Source: Auanema rhodensis
Taxonomy: Eukaryota; Nematoda; Chromadorea; Rhabditida; Rhabditidae
Length of the DNA: 64,000 nt
Reading direction: 5' to 3'
NCBI GenBank assembly: GCA_964057225.1
Contig: OZ059897.1
Location: 8,742,001-8,806,000, forward strand
This document shows, one piece after another, positions 38,356 to 49,672 of the stretch (positions within the stretch are counted from its first letter, which is position 1; the number at the start of each line of letters is the position of its first letter). The translations under genes were made by a program, and so were the position numbers. The notes under the pieces were generated by a model. That model saw only the letters and a program-made list of their open reading frames with translations. It did no database searches and was not told the DNA's origin.

Positions 38356-39481
38356 GAATTGAACAATTTAAAGAAAATTTATATTATCCACGAAGAATGT
38401 GCAACGTATCACATATCAGTATCACTTTTTAATAAGTGGAAATGTCAAATTTGAAAAAGTAATTCTGATATAGCAAATTCTTTTATAATATGTAAGAGAA
38501 TAATAAAATAATTTAATATTAATAAGGACATTCAACCAATTCTTTTGAAGTCTTTTGTGATTATTTTCGTTTAAAGTAGATAGTGAAGACAGTTAATTTC
38601 AGGCTAGAATAGCCATTTGATGTAAAGTGATTATAATACTTTGTGAATATTCAATGAAATCATGTTTTAGTTGGATAATAGTTTTGCAAAAATTTCAAAT
38701 TCATGTCTTTTACCATTTATATTCGAATAATAAACATATAACTTAACTTGATCTACAAATGATTCTTGCATTTTTGAAAAGAAATTGCAAATATTTTTAT
38801 TTTTATTATATTAATTTTGTAATTTATTCGATGTAATTAAGAGATTCATTTAAAACTACCCAAGTATATGTAAACTTCCAGAAGCTATATTCGACCAGAG
38901 CCTGTAATTTGGAATATATGAAGGTGGCACGATAATGAGAAATCCCTAATAACATTGTCTTTTGCGCTTTTATTGCTTAGATTTTTGATCGAAAAAAAAA
39001 TGAAAATTGCATGATGTGAGATATTCCTTAGGAATTCTGTGTTATTATAGTTATAAAATTATTTTTTTCATCTTTCCTTCAAATTTATATCTTCGCTGAG
39101 GTTGACATTCAATAGCATTGTGAATATCATTATTGGTTTGACAACAATAATCCTATTTCTGAAAGCATTTTCTTTGATGAAAAAGCATTACAAGCATTTC
39201 TAAAACTTTTTTTTTGCTTTTGCTGCTGAGAAAATTAAATTTTTCCCCTAGGGTAATAGAAAATGGTTTCGACCTACTTCCAATTAAACAACAAGAGGTG
39301 GCTCGCTTCATTTACCCAGAAAGAATTCTGTCAATGTGTTCTTGAACTCGGGCTCAAAAGAAAAAACGAAAAGACGGTAAGAGATTTTAGAGAAGCAGAA
39401 AAAAAGCGAAGACGAAGATGGTGAATGGAGGACAAGCGGATGTATTCACGTAAACTCATCCTATCTATGAATGTGCATTCA
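38356..39481. other. Interval with no gene seen
   Basis: AT-rich sequence with stops in all frames; no RNA gene or repeat array was seen. Confidence 0.4.
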
Positions 39482-40401
39482 TCAAGATGGTTCCTCCTCC
39501 CCCGGACGTTTTGTGGTTGTCGTCATCACTTTTCGTTTAGAGAACTCGGAAACAAGTTTTGGTTTTTTCTCAACACATATATCTATGTGATTCTTTATTA
39601 ATTCTTCAGAGTTGATCATTTGATCTCGATCATGCTCCTGTTGTCCAAGTTTTCGATCTCTTTTCCACCCTTTCTTTGCCGGTTGTTCTAATTTATCATC
39701 CTGAATGCAAAAAAAATAGACATATCCCTTATATGTATCTTTCATGTCCCATATAACTTATCCACGTAATTTTAGTTGCTATTTCAATTATGTTTTTCCA
39801 AATCAATTTACGTACAAACGGAAATCTCAATCAGGGCTTCAAACAAAGTGCAACTACATAGGTGATGTGCCATAGTTGCAGGACGATCCTCTTGGATCCT
39901 GGTAAGAGTATGATGTCATTGAGATCATAATCTAAAGCCTGAATTTCCTCTTTCAAGAAATATTATTCAATTTTCTTTATTTTTTTGTTTTTTAAGGATT
40001 TTACGTGTGTCAAAGTGAGTCTTTGTTGTGTGAGAAAGAGAGAACAAGAAATATAAGTGATTGTCCATCTCTTCTTCCCTCTTTCTCTTTCTGTCTCTCT
40101 CTCTCTCTCAACTTATCTCAATTTTTCTGAGAAAAAAAAACGACAAATGAAAACAAGGTATTGCAATGCTTATACTTCTCATATTTTCCATATTCATCGT
40201 TGCATTCAGCCAAGAATTATTTTCATTTTTTGATTTTTCTCATACAATATTCAACGTTGTCAGAAACATTTCATAAACTTCAATCAAGTCATGCATTTGA
40301 ATTATTCAATAAGATTCTGTTTTTCTAAATGAATTCACTATGTCATTACTGTTTTTCATTGAATTTAGTATAACAATTATTACTTCGAACTATATACACA
40401 T

Positions 40402-40438
<37 letters not shown>

Positions 40439-40991
40439 AGTTTAAACTTTGTGAACGATGTATTTAGAAAAAAAGAAGAGAAGGTAGGTAACACAGAGAG
40501 AGAGAGAGAAATGTGTAGGAGGGGGAGGTCGATCGGAGAAGTTTGAAGGATCTGTCTGAATTTCTTTTAACGATAGCAGTAGCACATCTATAACTATATA
40601 CTCTTTAAGCTTAGTTATATGATACAAAGATGAGAGTGAACATTGACTTTATAAGAAAGTTAACTATAATTAATTGAATTTCATCTATGTTCTTTAATTA
40701 AACTTACATTTAAAAAGGAATATGATATGCATGATTGTTCCCATCTTCTGTTTTCTACTCCCCACTCACTAGAAGTTAAAACGTTTTTACTTCCGTTCAA
40801 ATAACTATTTTTTCTTTTAACTTCATTTGATGATTTTAATTAAAATATGGAGGAGGATAACTTCTTAATTTTTCAATTGAAGTGATATATATGAAGTGAA
40901 AATATGGAGCTATCCGGTCGACCAGAAGATGTACTCACGAACGGATTTCTCTTCATATTCAATTTCCGGATGAATTGTTTGAAACGGCTCA
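39482..40991 (-). CDS. Unrecognised gene, three C-terminal exons (partial)
   Basis: Three phase-compatible minus-strand exons: 40991-40939 (phase 2 in; EPFQTIHPEIEYEEKSV), 39898-39858 (41 nt), and 39700-39482, which ends with TGA. The last exon is the strongest, with acceptor GCATTCAG and 72 residues that are highly charged and probably disordered, such as KKGWKRDRKLGQQEHDRDQ and SEFSKRKVMTTTTKRPGEE. The first has a GTGAGT donor. The middle one is weaker: on the plus strand the same stretch also shows AG and GT sites. No domain is recognised; it could be the cytoplasmic tail of a larger protein whose other exons lie further right. Joining these three into one gene is inference. Confidence 0.4.
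40406..40436. repeat. (GA)n microsatellite
   Basis: Short GA tract, with a second degenerate one near 40496-40510. Confidence 0.9.
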
Positions 40992-42272
40992 CTAAGACAT
41001 CAGTCCGATTAACATAAAGGCAATTCCTTTATTTTCTAAATGTCAAGAAAACTCATTGAGATGTGATGAACCTACCAAGACTGCCGAGAACATTGACCAA
41101 GATATGGAGATGAGCATGTGGAAGGCATGTGCTTCTCATAAGCCCAATTGCAAATTTCCCCTCCGTTTTTAACCTTCCGTATCTCTCCGTATTCTGTTTT
41201 CTTTTGTTTATTCGTTTAATTATATTGTTGTCATATGTTTTTCTTCTTCTAAATATTGTTATAGATCAGTTTACTTCGACATTGTCAACACCACAGTCAT
41301 CTTCATCATCGTCAATGTCGCTTGACATCGAAACATGATATTTATAATTATTTTCAGTCTTTCTACCCATATTTGCTGACTACTTATGTATGAGCAAACA
41401 TGTGAAGAGAAAGAAAGGGAAGTATCCTAGCAGCTTAATCCTAATTGGAGCTATTCTTATCTTTCAAATAAAAAAGTATTTTCTTATAAAAGTTTTCAAC
41501 TTTCAGAACATTGCTATTTAGTAGCATAAAGGGTTTCCTCATCTACTACAAGCTTCATATATACTTCATCTTTCATGACATTTCTTGAACAAGAAAAAAC
41601 ATAAGCTAAGCTAACATTTGAAAAGTTGAAATTCATCCAGAGAAAGAGATTATACGTTTCGCCGCGTAGGACCCTAATATATCAAACTTGAGCATAACCT
41701 ATTATATAAAACTAACACAATCAAAAATAATATTACGTAACTTAATTTATTGAATTTCAATAAATTATAAATATTTCCATTTTAAGATCTCAACTCTTCA
41801 GCTGAAGTCTGATTGTAATGTGCTGTGAAAAAGATAGAAAAAAGATTTTTTATTAGTTGACTGATGAAATCAAAAAAAAATCTGAATGTGAATATCAGCT
41901 TTCCCATTCATTTATCAAAAAATATAAAAATAATTGTAAAATAGATAGAAAATACATGTGTGTGTGTAGTGAGTCTCACACAACCATAACGTCATCTGAG
42001 CTTCCAAACCAAAAAAAAGGATGCAAATCCTTCAAAACTATTATTGAAAAAACAGTTTTATTTCAGAAGAAATAAGTTTTTAAGTTTGTTTTTTAACTTA
42101 TAATCTAGTGCATAAGCTCAAACTATACAGCATATTCATTCGTTTGTGGATGATATCTCTGTGCGAGTAGCTCAAAGATTCAATTCCAAACACTAATGCA
42201 TATGAACGTTGAAAGAAATTTCATATATTCTTCTAATAAATTCAAACCTTGTTTTGATTTTATAAGAAAGAT

Positions 42273-43366
42273 TTTAAAATTGTTATCTGAATTCTGTGTA
42301 CAAGTTGAAACATTCATTTCTTTCTCGAAGCTTTTTGACGCTTGATGTTACATCCTCAAGCAATAAGTCAGAATATGGTCGACCACACATTGTCTGTGTT
42401 CGCTCAGCCCTCACCATCATGATTCCATCAAACATCGTCGGCTTCATCTTCCTTATATTCCTTCCTTTTGGATTGTTTTAAGCAGTTTTACGACAATTTT
42501 CTTCAATAACTTTCTATTTTGTTCGTTTTATCTCTGCTCATTCATCGTCTATGTTTATATCTATGTTAGTATTTCCGTTACATCATTATCCCATCCTTAT
42601 TCAGATAGATGATCATTTCCTTGATTCATCAACATTTCAGTTATTCCTGTTTTTATGCAAAAAAAAAGAAAATATTGAAACGACTTCCTCTGGCTTGTTT
42701 ATGATATTAATAGAATTTTATGCAGATTCTTACTAATTATGCTTTGAATAGTTGCATAAGTCTTAAGAATTTGAATTGCAGCAGCTTATTGAACTTAAAC
42801 ATAAGTTTCTAACTTCCTGTATACTTTTCAAAATCTTGACGTTAGATGAATGGCTTCAGGTTTTTAGCATCTAGTAGGGAGTTACCTTACCTCTCAGCCT
42901 ACGCTACTGTACTTCAAAGTATGGAAAACACAAGAAAAACACATCTAGTCCTCTATTTCTTCCGGTTTTCAGTTGGAAATGTCGAACTGTTTCATAACTA
43001 ATGCGATTTCTGATCGTAAGGTCAAATCAAGTAGATCTTCATTTCAAATTCTATCAAAACGTTTGCAGCTTAGCCAGTATCTGAATCTGAATTTAAGGAG
43101 ACCTTCGCTGTTCATAGTTGTATACCACACATCAATCTGAAATCTTAAACTACGCGTACCAGTAACAAAAACATTGAATACACCACTTATTTCTGTTTTT
43201 TTGAAGATAACTTTCTTGATGATAACTATAAAATTGTTCTTTGGCTTACTGCTTTTACTTCCCGCGGATCATTCGAAACCCACAACAGCTCATTTCTCCT
43301 CCCACTCCTGGGCATACAGATCTATCCCCTTCGTCATTATATTCATTTCGGATCTTGTTTGCAAGA
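42273..43366 (-). other. Coding-like segments, strand and gene unresolved
   Basis: Several stretches here are richer in GC and open in plausible frames. On the minus strand 43366-43259 has acceptor CAAACAG and donor GTAAAAG and reads RSVCPGVGGEMSCCGFRM. A stretch near 42273-42470 reads RTQTMCGRPYSDLLLED before a stop. However the plus strand is also open over 42960-43140 after a good TTTTCAG acceptor. I cannot tell which strand is used and assign no product. Confidence 0.2.
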
Positions 43367-43637
43367 CTGTTTGATAAGAAAAGGTTTCTTATGATGTATT
43401 ATTTCCTTCATAATCCTTGTAATTATGATGATAACCTATGTAGTATTATGTATATAATGGAATACCAAACGTATTCTTCTCATATGGTGCTTAACTATAT
43501 TGGGAAAACTATACACATAATGGATAGCATAATCTTTCTATTTTTTTGTTTATTATTTCAGTTATTTAACTCAGGTAAGCACACTAGTATAATACAAGTA
43601 ATAATAGCTTCTTATAGCTAAAGTGCTCTTCTACCTC

Positions 43638-43697
<60 letters not shown>

Positions 43698-45147
43698 GAT
43701 GAAACAAGGAATTACATCTTTTCCTATATAAACCTCTTACATAGCTTGGAGGTGGCTTTCAGTTTTCCAACTTTCAATTTCAGCTTATTCAATTCGTTTA
43801 TCCTTTTCTTCAATATTAAATATAGAATTATTCAATTATGAATAAGTAATAAATCACAAATTTATAGATCACTTCAGACAATAAATACAAAAATATTCAT
43901 AAATCTTCGTAAGACATTGCCAAATTAATTTTCATTTTTCTGAACTTTAATTAAATTTCTTCAGTATTTTCTCCACCCAGAACTACTTTATGTGTTGTCT
44001 TTCTCTCTATCTATTTCCTATCTCTACTTTTAGTTTCCGACTCTCTAAGATTGGGTAAGTTGACATTGAAATTAAGCTTCCAGCACTAATCATACGGCTT
44101 TCATAGTTCATTATTCTATATACTTCAGGATACATTTCTATATATATGTATCTATCTATGTACATATACTACATCAATAGATACAAGATAGATACATTCA
44201 TACATACATACATACATAGAATCAAATATTATAACTTGTTGAACATTATGATTTACTATTGATATCAAACATATCATTCATTTATAACTTTAACTATTTT
44301 TGTATATCCATCAACCTATACAGAGGTCAAAACAATCATTTTCTTTGTACAAGTTGTTGCGAAAAATTGCTGCTGAATTGACATGTTGTCGGTGAAGCAG
44401 TAACAATCGAACAACATACGCATATATTTGTACTTTTTTTTTTATTTTTTCAAAACCATATGAAGAAATTCATTCATATTTCATCTAAGCAGTCAAACAT
44501 ATTAGCTATTACATCTAAACACTATCTATAGAATTGTTGTGTGCTTTGAAGAAATTGTTTTATTGGCAATTTTTACGAACTTCAGCTAGTTATAGCTTCT
44601 GATCTTCTACTTGAGTAATAAGTAAGCTATTGTGACAACTTAAGATTGTAGGTTTTTCCATTTTTCAAGTGAACCTGTAGTTCAATTTTCATAACCATAG
44701 ACATTTAACTATATCATATTTCATTATATTTATACATTTTGTATGAAGTGTTATTGACTTTCAATTTCAATTCGTTATTATTAAGTTCGTTTGGCTAAAT
44801 TCGTTTTTTATTTCGTTTTTGTAGCATTTCTTCCCAAAAAAAAAAGAAAGGTTATGTAGGGCAATATCTGATCATAATTCAGTTACGTGAAATTTCACGT
44901 CTAATTAAAATTTTTATTCATTTCAAATATTTTAAATAACAATAACAGAAACCGGTTGACGCTTTTTTTTTGAACAGTTTTCACTTGACCCATGTCACTG
45001 AAATTATTTTTATTTTTTTTTTTCTTTAAATTTGGCAATTATTTAGTATTTTCATTGTTTGCATCGTGTCAACTGTGACGTTTTGTTTTGTATAAATCTC
45101 ATATTTTGAATGAAAATTTAAAAAAAAATTCATTTCTCTTTATTCAG
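43367..45147. other. Interval with no supported gene; contains a long (CT)n tract
   Basis: Holds the (CT)n run at 43639-43693, a (CATA)n tract near 44193-44217 and a 16-bp perfect palindrome at 44885-44900. The upstream region of the small secreted peptide gene is at its right end. Confidence 0.4.
43639..43693. repeat. (CT)n microsatellite
   Basis: About 27 uninterrupted CT units. Confidence 0.95.
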
Positions 45148-45978
45148 ATGAATGGGCTACTCTCTCTTCTGGTGCTGATTGTCGTCTGCTGCTTATCTAG
45201 CGCTTTTGTTCTTCAGGTATGTACATTCGTGAAGTAAAATCTTGAAGGAAAAAATGTAACTCTGACGATGTGGGTGAAAGAAAGTTATTGAAAATGTGAG
45301 AAGATGAGGGAGAAGAGGAGGTGAAGGTGTAGGCGAGAAAAGGAAGAGAGAATGGGAATCTGTAGTTGTGCAACTATAATGAAAAATGAAAAATTGTTTT
45401 GAAACTATGTGATATTGAAGAAAAACACAAGTTATTTATATTTTTTGGTTTCAGGAACTTCCTTTGGATAGATGGGAACGTAGTGATCCCGATACACGCT
45501 ACCTTGAACGAGCCATTCGATCTGACGATGTCATTTACAGACATCTGTTTGATCGGTATTTGTAAGTTTTTCTCTATCTGGCTTATCATTTGAAGAATAA
45601 AAAAGTCAAATAAAGATAATTTAAAGTAATTTGCCTCCATAGCATGTTAATCAACTTTCTCACTCTCTCTCTCTCTCTCTCTGTTACCTATCTTCTCTTC
45701 TTTTTTCTAAATACATCGTTCACAAATTTTAAAAAGAAAGAGCAAAGTTCAGAATGTCACAGCAATTCGTTTAAATTATTTTACAGTTAACTAATTTACT
45801 CATAAAAGGCAAGACAAAAAGATAAAAAAAAGTCAGTACATTATTCATTCTAGCATATTAATTAGTTGACAAATGAATTTGAATACTTGTTGAAATTTCG
45901 CTACGCCTCCTTCATCTTAAGCTTCTTTTCTAGGAAGGGGGTAGTTATTCTTGAGATATATGAAAGATAGAGAGACCT

Positions 45979-46032
<54 letters not shown>

Positions 46033-46360
46033 AAAGTCAAAAAATGATAAACATACTCTAGGTAAGCTAATTTACATACCTTCAACTAAAATTTAGAAAA
46101 GAATATTTCAATTTTTTTTAAATTTATATACTTGGACCAATCTATCCACATGTTTCTCTCACTCTCTTTTCTGATATACATGAATGCATATAATACTAGT
46201 ATCTCATCTCAATTTCTCAAGTTCCCTTCTCATCAAACTTCAGATATTAATTTTCCGCTTGAAAACAAAAAAAAACTTTTTCAAAAAGATTTCAACAAAA
46301 TGAAAGTAAAATGGAGTAAAATGATTTTTTTATTTCAGCCGAGGACAAGGAGCAATGTAA
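45148..46360 (+). CDS. Small secreted peptide precursor, unrecognised
   Basis: Three exons (45148-45216, 45455-45561, 46339-46360) encode 65 residues. A signal peptide (MNGLLSLLVLIVVCCLSSA) is followed by a short, strongly charged mature part rich in Arg and Asp (LDRWERSDPDTRYLERAIR, then SDDVIYRHLFDRYFRGQGAM). There are no cysteines in the mature region, no KR dibasic sites and no amidation Gly-Lys/Arg, so a classic neuropeptide layout is not evident. The start ATG follows directly on a TTTATTCAG site, which fits spliced-leader addition. Exon phases are 0, 2 and 0, and AATAAA occurs at 46498. Intron 2 (777 nt) carries a long (GA)n tract. I do not recognise the family; it may be a peptide hormone or small cuticle or antimicrobial protein. 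Confidence 0.6.
45980..46029. repeat. (GA)n microsatellite
   Basis: Uninterrupted GA tract inside intron 2 of the small secreted peptide gene. Confidence 0.95.
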
Positions 46361-46497
46361 CAATCTAACTGACTCACAGTTCACTCTCATACACTACTGG
46401 ACAACCTCCAGCCAAGATAGCAAGCTACACCCTTTGATCAGTTTCCTGTCGACAGAACTCTCATTTCCCCATATATTTCCATTCTTGGCATCTGACT

Positions 46498-46503
46498 AAT
46501 AAA
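46498..46503 (+). terminator. Poly(A) signal AATAAA of the small secreted peptide gene
   Basis: AATAAA 138 bases after the TAA stop at 46358-46360. It supports the assignment of the short last exon. Confidence 0.5.
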
Positions 46504-48341
46504 ACTACTTTCTGTTTTTTTTTTAATTTTTGATCTTTTCTATATTTCGTTAATATTTTTTAAAAAAGCAGTTTTCTATCCTATTAAAAATTATATTTTT
46601 TTTATAAAAAAACGAAAAAGATACTCATGAAATTTTCACTTTCATCTTATGTTATTGATAAAAAAAGCTAAATAAAAAGCAGAAAGTTCGAGAAAAGTAT
46701 GTACAGAATGGACCCGATGAGCAGGAAATGCGTGGAGGAAAGTCCAACTAACTAATTACATTTTTCAAAAGTTTGGTCAAAATCGAAAAGTAGGTTCAAA
46801 AAATGCTTTTTGAAAAAAGGTCGTTCAACTAATTATTATAAGACAAAATTTGGTCTTTTCTTCATTATTTTAACTTTCTCATAACTTCCTAGTATTTTCT
46901 GAACAAGTTTAGCAAATAAGCGGAAACAATTCAAGTTAAATATTCATTCAAATCTATTTACTCGTAACAAAACCATAAAATCAGTTATGGAAATGTTTAA
47001 AAATCATTTTGTTGAAACTTACTTCATAAACCAAGTTGTAAAGCGGAACACATTATTAAATGGCAAACAAATGAATAAAGATTACATTTCTGTAATCATT
47101 ACACCACTAACAATCTTGACATAATTCAATTATATTTCTAATTCAATTACGTTTTATTATTAAAAAAAAAGTTCTTGTCGATTAGTTCTGTTGTAGTTTA
47201 CGAGAAATTTGAACAAAAACAGTAGGTTCTACCGAGATTCGAACTCGGGTCGCAGGATTCAAAGTCCTGAGTGCTAACCGCTACACCATAGAACCGATGG
47301 ACGTTGGTCAGGTTGAGCATTAGATCAATAAGAGATAGACAGATAAGATGATCCAATGGACAGATATATTGAGTATCTTAACGAGTGTTTCACACACGAA
47401 AGGAGAAGTACTTGCCATCTTGGTTCAAGAGACAGTGGTTTGTACACAACACAAAAATGGAAACTATTTGAAGAAGTAAAAGGGAAATTGGCAATTTAAG
47501 TAGATTCTGATAACATAGAACGGATTACTTGCTTATTTATCCTATTGTTTATAACAGTAGAAAGCCTTTATTTGTCTTTGTATGTACGTGTTTATTCAAA
47601 CTAGAATCCTTTAATGGAGAGGCCAAGTTGAAGCAAGTGGTGTAAAAAGCGTTTCCGCATCTCAAAATAAGACCAACAACTACCTGGACACAATGGTTGA
47701 ATTAGGCAACATGGAGTTGTTCGTGTAAAGCCTGTTGCCAACTTGAAAAAAAACCTTCGATGACAGCTATTCCCTTTTCACTAAAGATTTCTTTTTGCTT
47801 CTCTTTTAATTTTCGAAACCAAGACAGACAATAGATTGAATGTTCTCAAGCAGCTCTTGAGTCTCTTCAGCAGATCATAATATGCTCTGTGAATGAATTG
47901 CTTATATGATCTATTCAATGTATTGCAAATCCTAAATCATTGTCACATTATTCCTAGTTACAATTTATGCTGCTAATAACAATTCAATCTGTTCAAATTT
48001 CTCGTCCTACTCTAAAAAAAAACTATTTAAAAAATTACTTAATGCTATTGCACCGAAATTGAAAAAACTCCCTCAGCGAGCTTTCAGTGATTTCTCTTTT
48101 TCCCATTTTTTTCAAAATATTCTCTTTTCTTACTACTTTTTCATGTATTTTAACAGAAAAATGCTGGTCACGCAGTTTAAACAGTTTAATAGTGGTTGAA
48201 GCGTCTAACCACAATTATTTGTATTTAATAGAAGTATGCTATCATGATTTTCTAATTTTTCCATTTATTTTACTATATTTCTCAATATATACTTTGAACT
48301 AATTATACTATTTCAGCTTTCAATTTAAATACATTTTCACT
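46504..48341. other. Interval holding only the tRNA-Gln gene
   Basis: Apart from the tRNA at 47224-47295 no coding exon or repeat array was found. The last 30 bases before 48342 are the leader of the six-cysteine protein gene. Confidence 0.4.
47224..47295 (-). tRNA. tRNA-Gln (anticodon TTG)
   Basis: A 72-nt cloverleaf on the minus strand. The acceptor stem GGTTCTA pairs with TAGAACC and is followed by discriminator T. The D arm contains GGTGTAGCGGTTAGC, the anticodon loop is CTTTGAA (anticodon TTG, reading CAA), and the T arm contains GGTTCGAATCTC-like TTCGAATC (box B). Box A is visible in TGGTGTAGCGG. There is no intron. Confidence 0.95.
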
Positions 48342-49176
48342 ATGATTCAAATCGTCTTCTCATTATTTCTTATTGTTCATTCCGTATCAGGAGGAGCTGT
48401 TGGAGGTAAGCTTTTTAATTATTTTCCCTTTTCTAAAATTAAAAAAAGTAAAATACAACCGTTCTTCATCATTGAATCCAATAAATAAAAAAAGTTATAC
48501 GTGAATTTCACGTGAAACACGTGACTATCAGAAATTATCTATTACTGTAACGTTGTTTGTAATGCACGTGATATATAGCTAACTATATAGATTTTTGATT
48601 GTTATTTAACTTTTTAATTATTTTTTAAAATTTTCACTATCATTCTTCAAAAGTATATAAGTATATATAATATATGTTAAAGTTACTATATATTTGACAT
48701 GAAGAAATGAGAATAAGATGAATCATGTAAAAACTTTCAGAATGTCGTACCGAATGCGTCGAGAGAAACCAGTTCAAGATTGTGCGTGTACACTTGAAGG
48801 TTTGTGAATTAGATAGAAAGAATTTTATCAAAATCTATCCCTCTAACTAACAATTATATCAACTTGTAAAATTAAAAATAACGTCAAAACTTGATAGTCT
48901 CAAGTCCAATTCAAATTTTACAGGATGATTTTGTTATGGTTGGAATCTGCCAGAATACCACAAGTTACAACGGAGTATCAGCAGTTACCCCATTCATTTG
49001 TAACAAAAAAATTGGAGTTTGGTCCTATGATGCTGAGGTAAGCCTGAATAAATCAAAAGCCTAATGAAAGGAAGCTTTAGGACGAGGAAGGCGTAAGCTA
49101 CTTCAACGTCTTCTGTCCCTCCAACGACCCAGTAGCATTGAATGTAATTGAAGCTTGTCCAACAGGAAAACGCTAG
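48342..49176 (+). CDS. Small secreted six-cysteine protein, unrecognised
   Basis: Four exons (48342-48405, 48741-48799, 48924-49037, 49081-49176) encode 110 residues with every phase closing. A signal peptide (MIQIVFSLFLIVHSVSG) is followed by a compact mature domain with six cysteines in GECRTECVE, VGICQNTT, FICNKKIG, FNVFCPSN and IEACPTG, suggesting three disulphides. One N-glycosylation site (QNTTS) is present. The end is basic (TGKR). A TATTTCAG site 27 bases before the ATG is a possible spliced-leader acceptor. I do not recognise the fold; it is not obviously a transthyretin-like, saposin or CAP protein. It probably acts outside the cell. Confidence 0.7.
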
Positions 49177-49672
49177 GATTTATATGCCAGTATTAATACA
49201 TTATTACAATTTTTCAGTTTCCATCCAACGGAACTTATTTGATCTCACATACATATATATATAGAAATATAGTATACATAATATTAACGGGCATTTAAGA
49301 CAGAAAAAAATTTAAAAACTGAGATAAGGAAAAGTGCGTACATGGAGGAATAGATTTAGCAAACTGCTTGTTCCATCACGAACAAACAACATGAAACACA
49401 GAAAATGATTAAAATGATGCTTACAATCAAACCGCTAAGTACAACAACCGAAAGAGCATGAAATCACAATTGCAATTCATCCGAGCTAAGAAGTCCCAAC
49501 TGAATTCAGACTGGCAGATATGGCCATAATTTCAAAAAAGAAATAGATATGTGTGACCAAACGAGGCGTAGGATTTAATCACAGGGATGTAAGAAACATA
49601 GACTAGTTATATTAAAAGGCGATTATGAAAAATAATAAATATCAATGGAATCGTATATATTTATGTTCACAT
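49177..49672. other. Convergent 3' interval
   Basis: Lies between the stops of the plus-strand six-cysteine gene and the minus-strand transporter. It must hold both 3' UTRs; no canonical AATAAA stands out for either gene. Confidence 0.4.
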
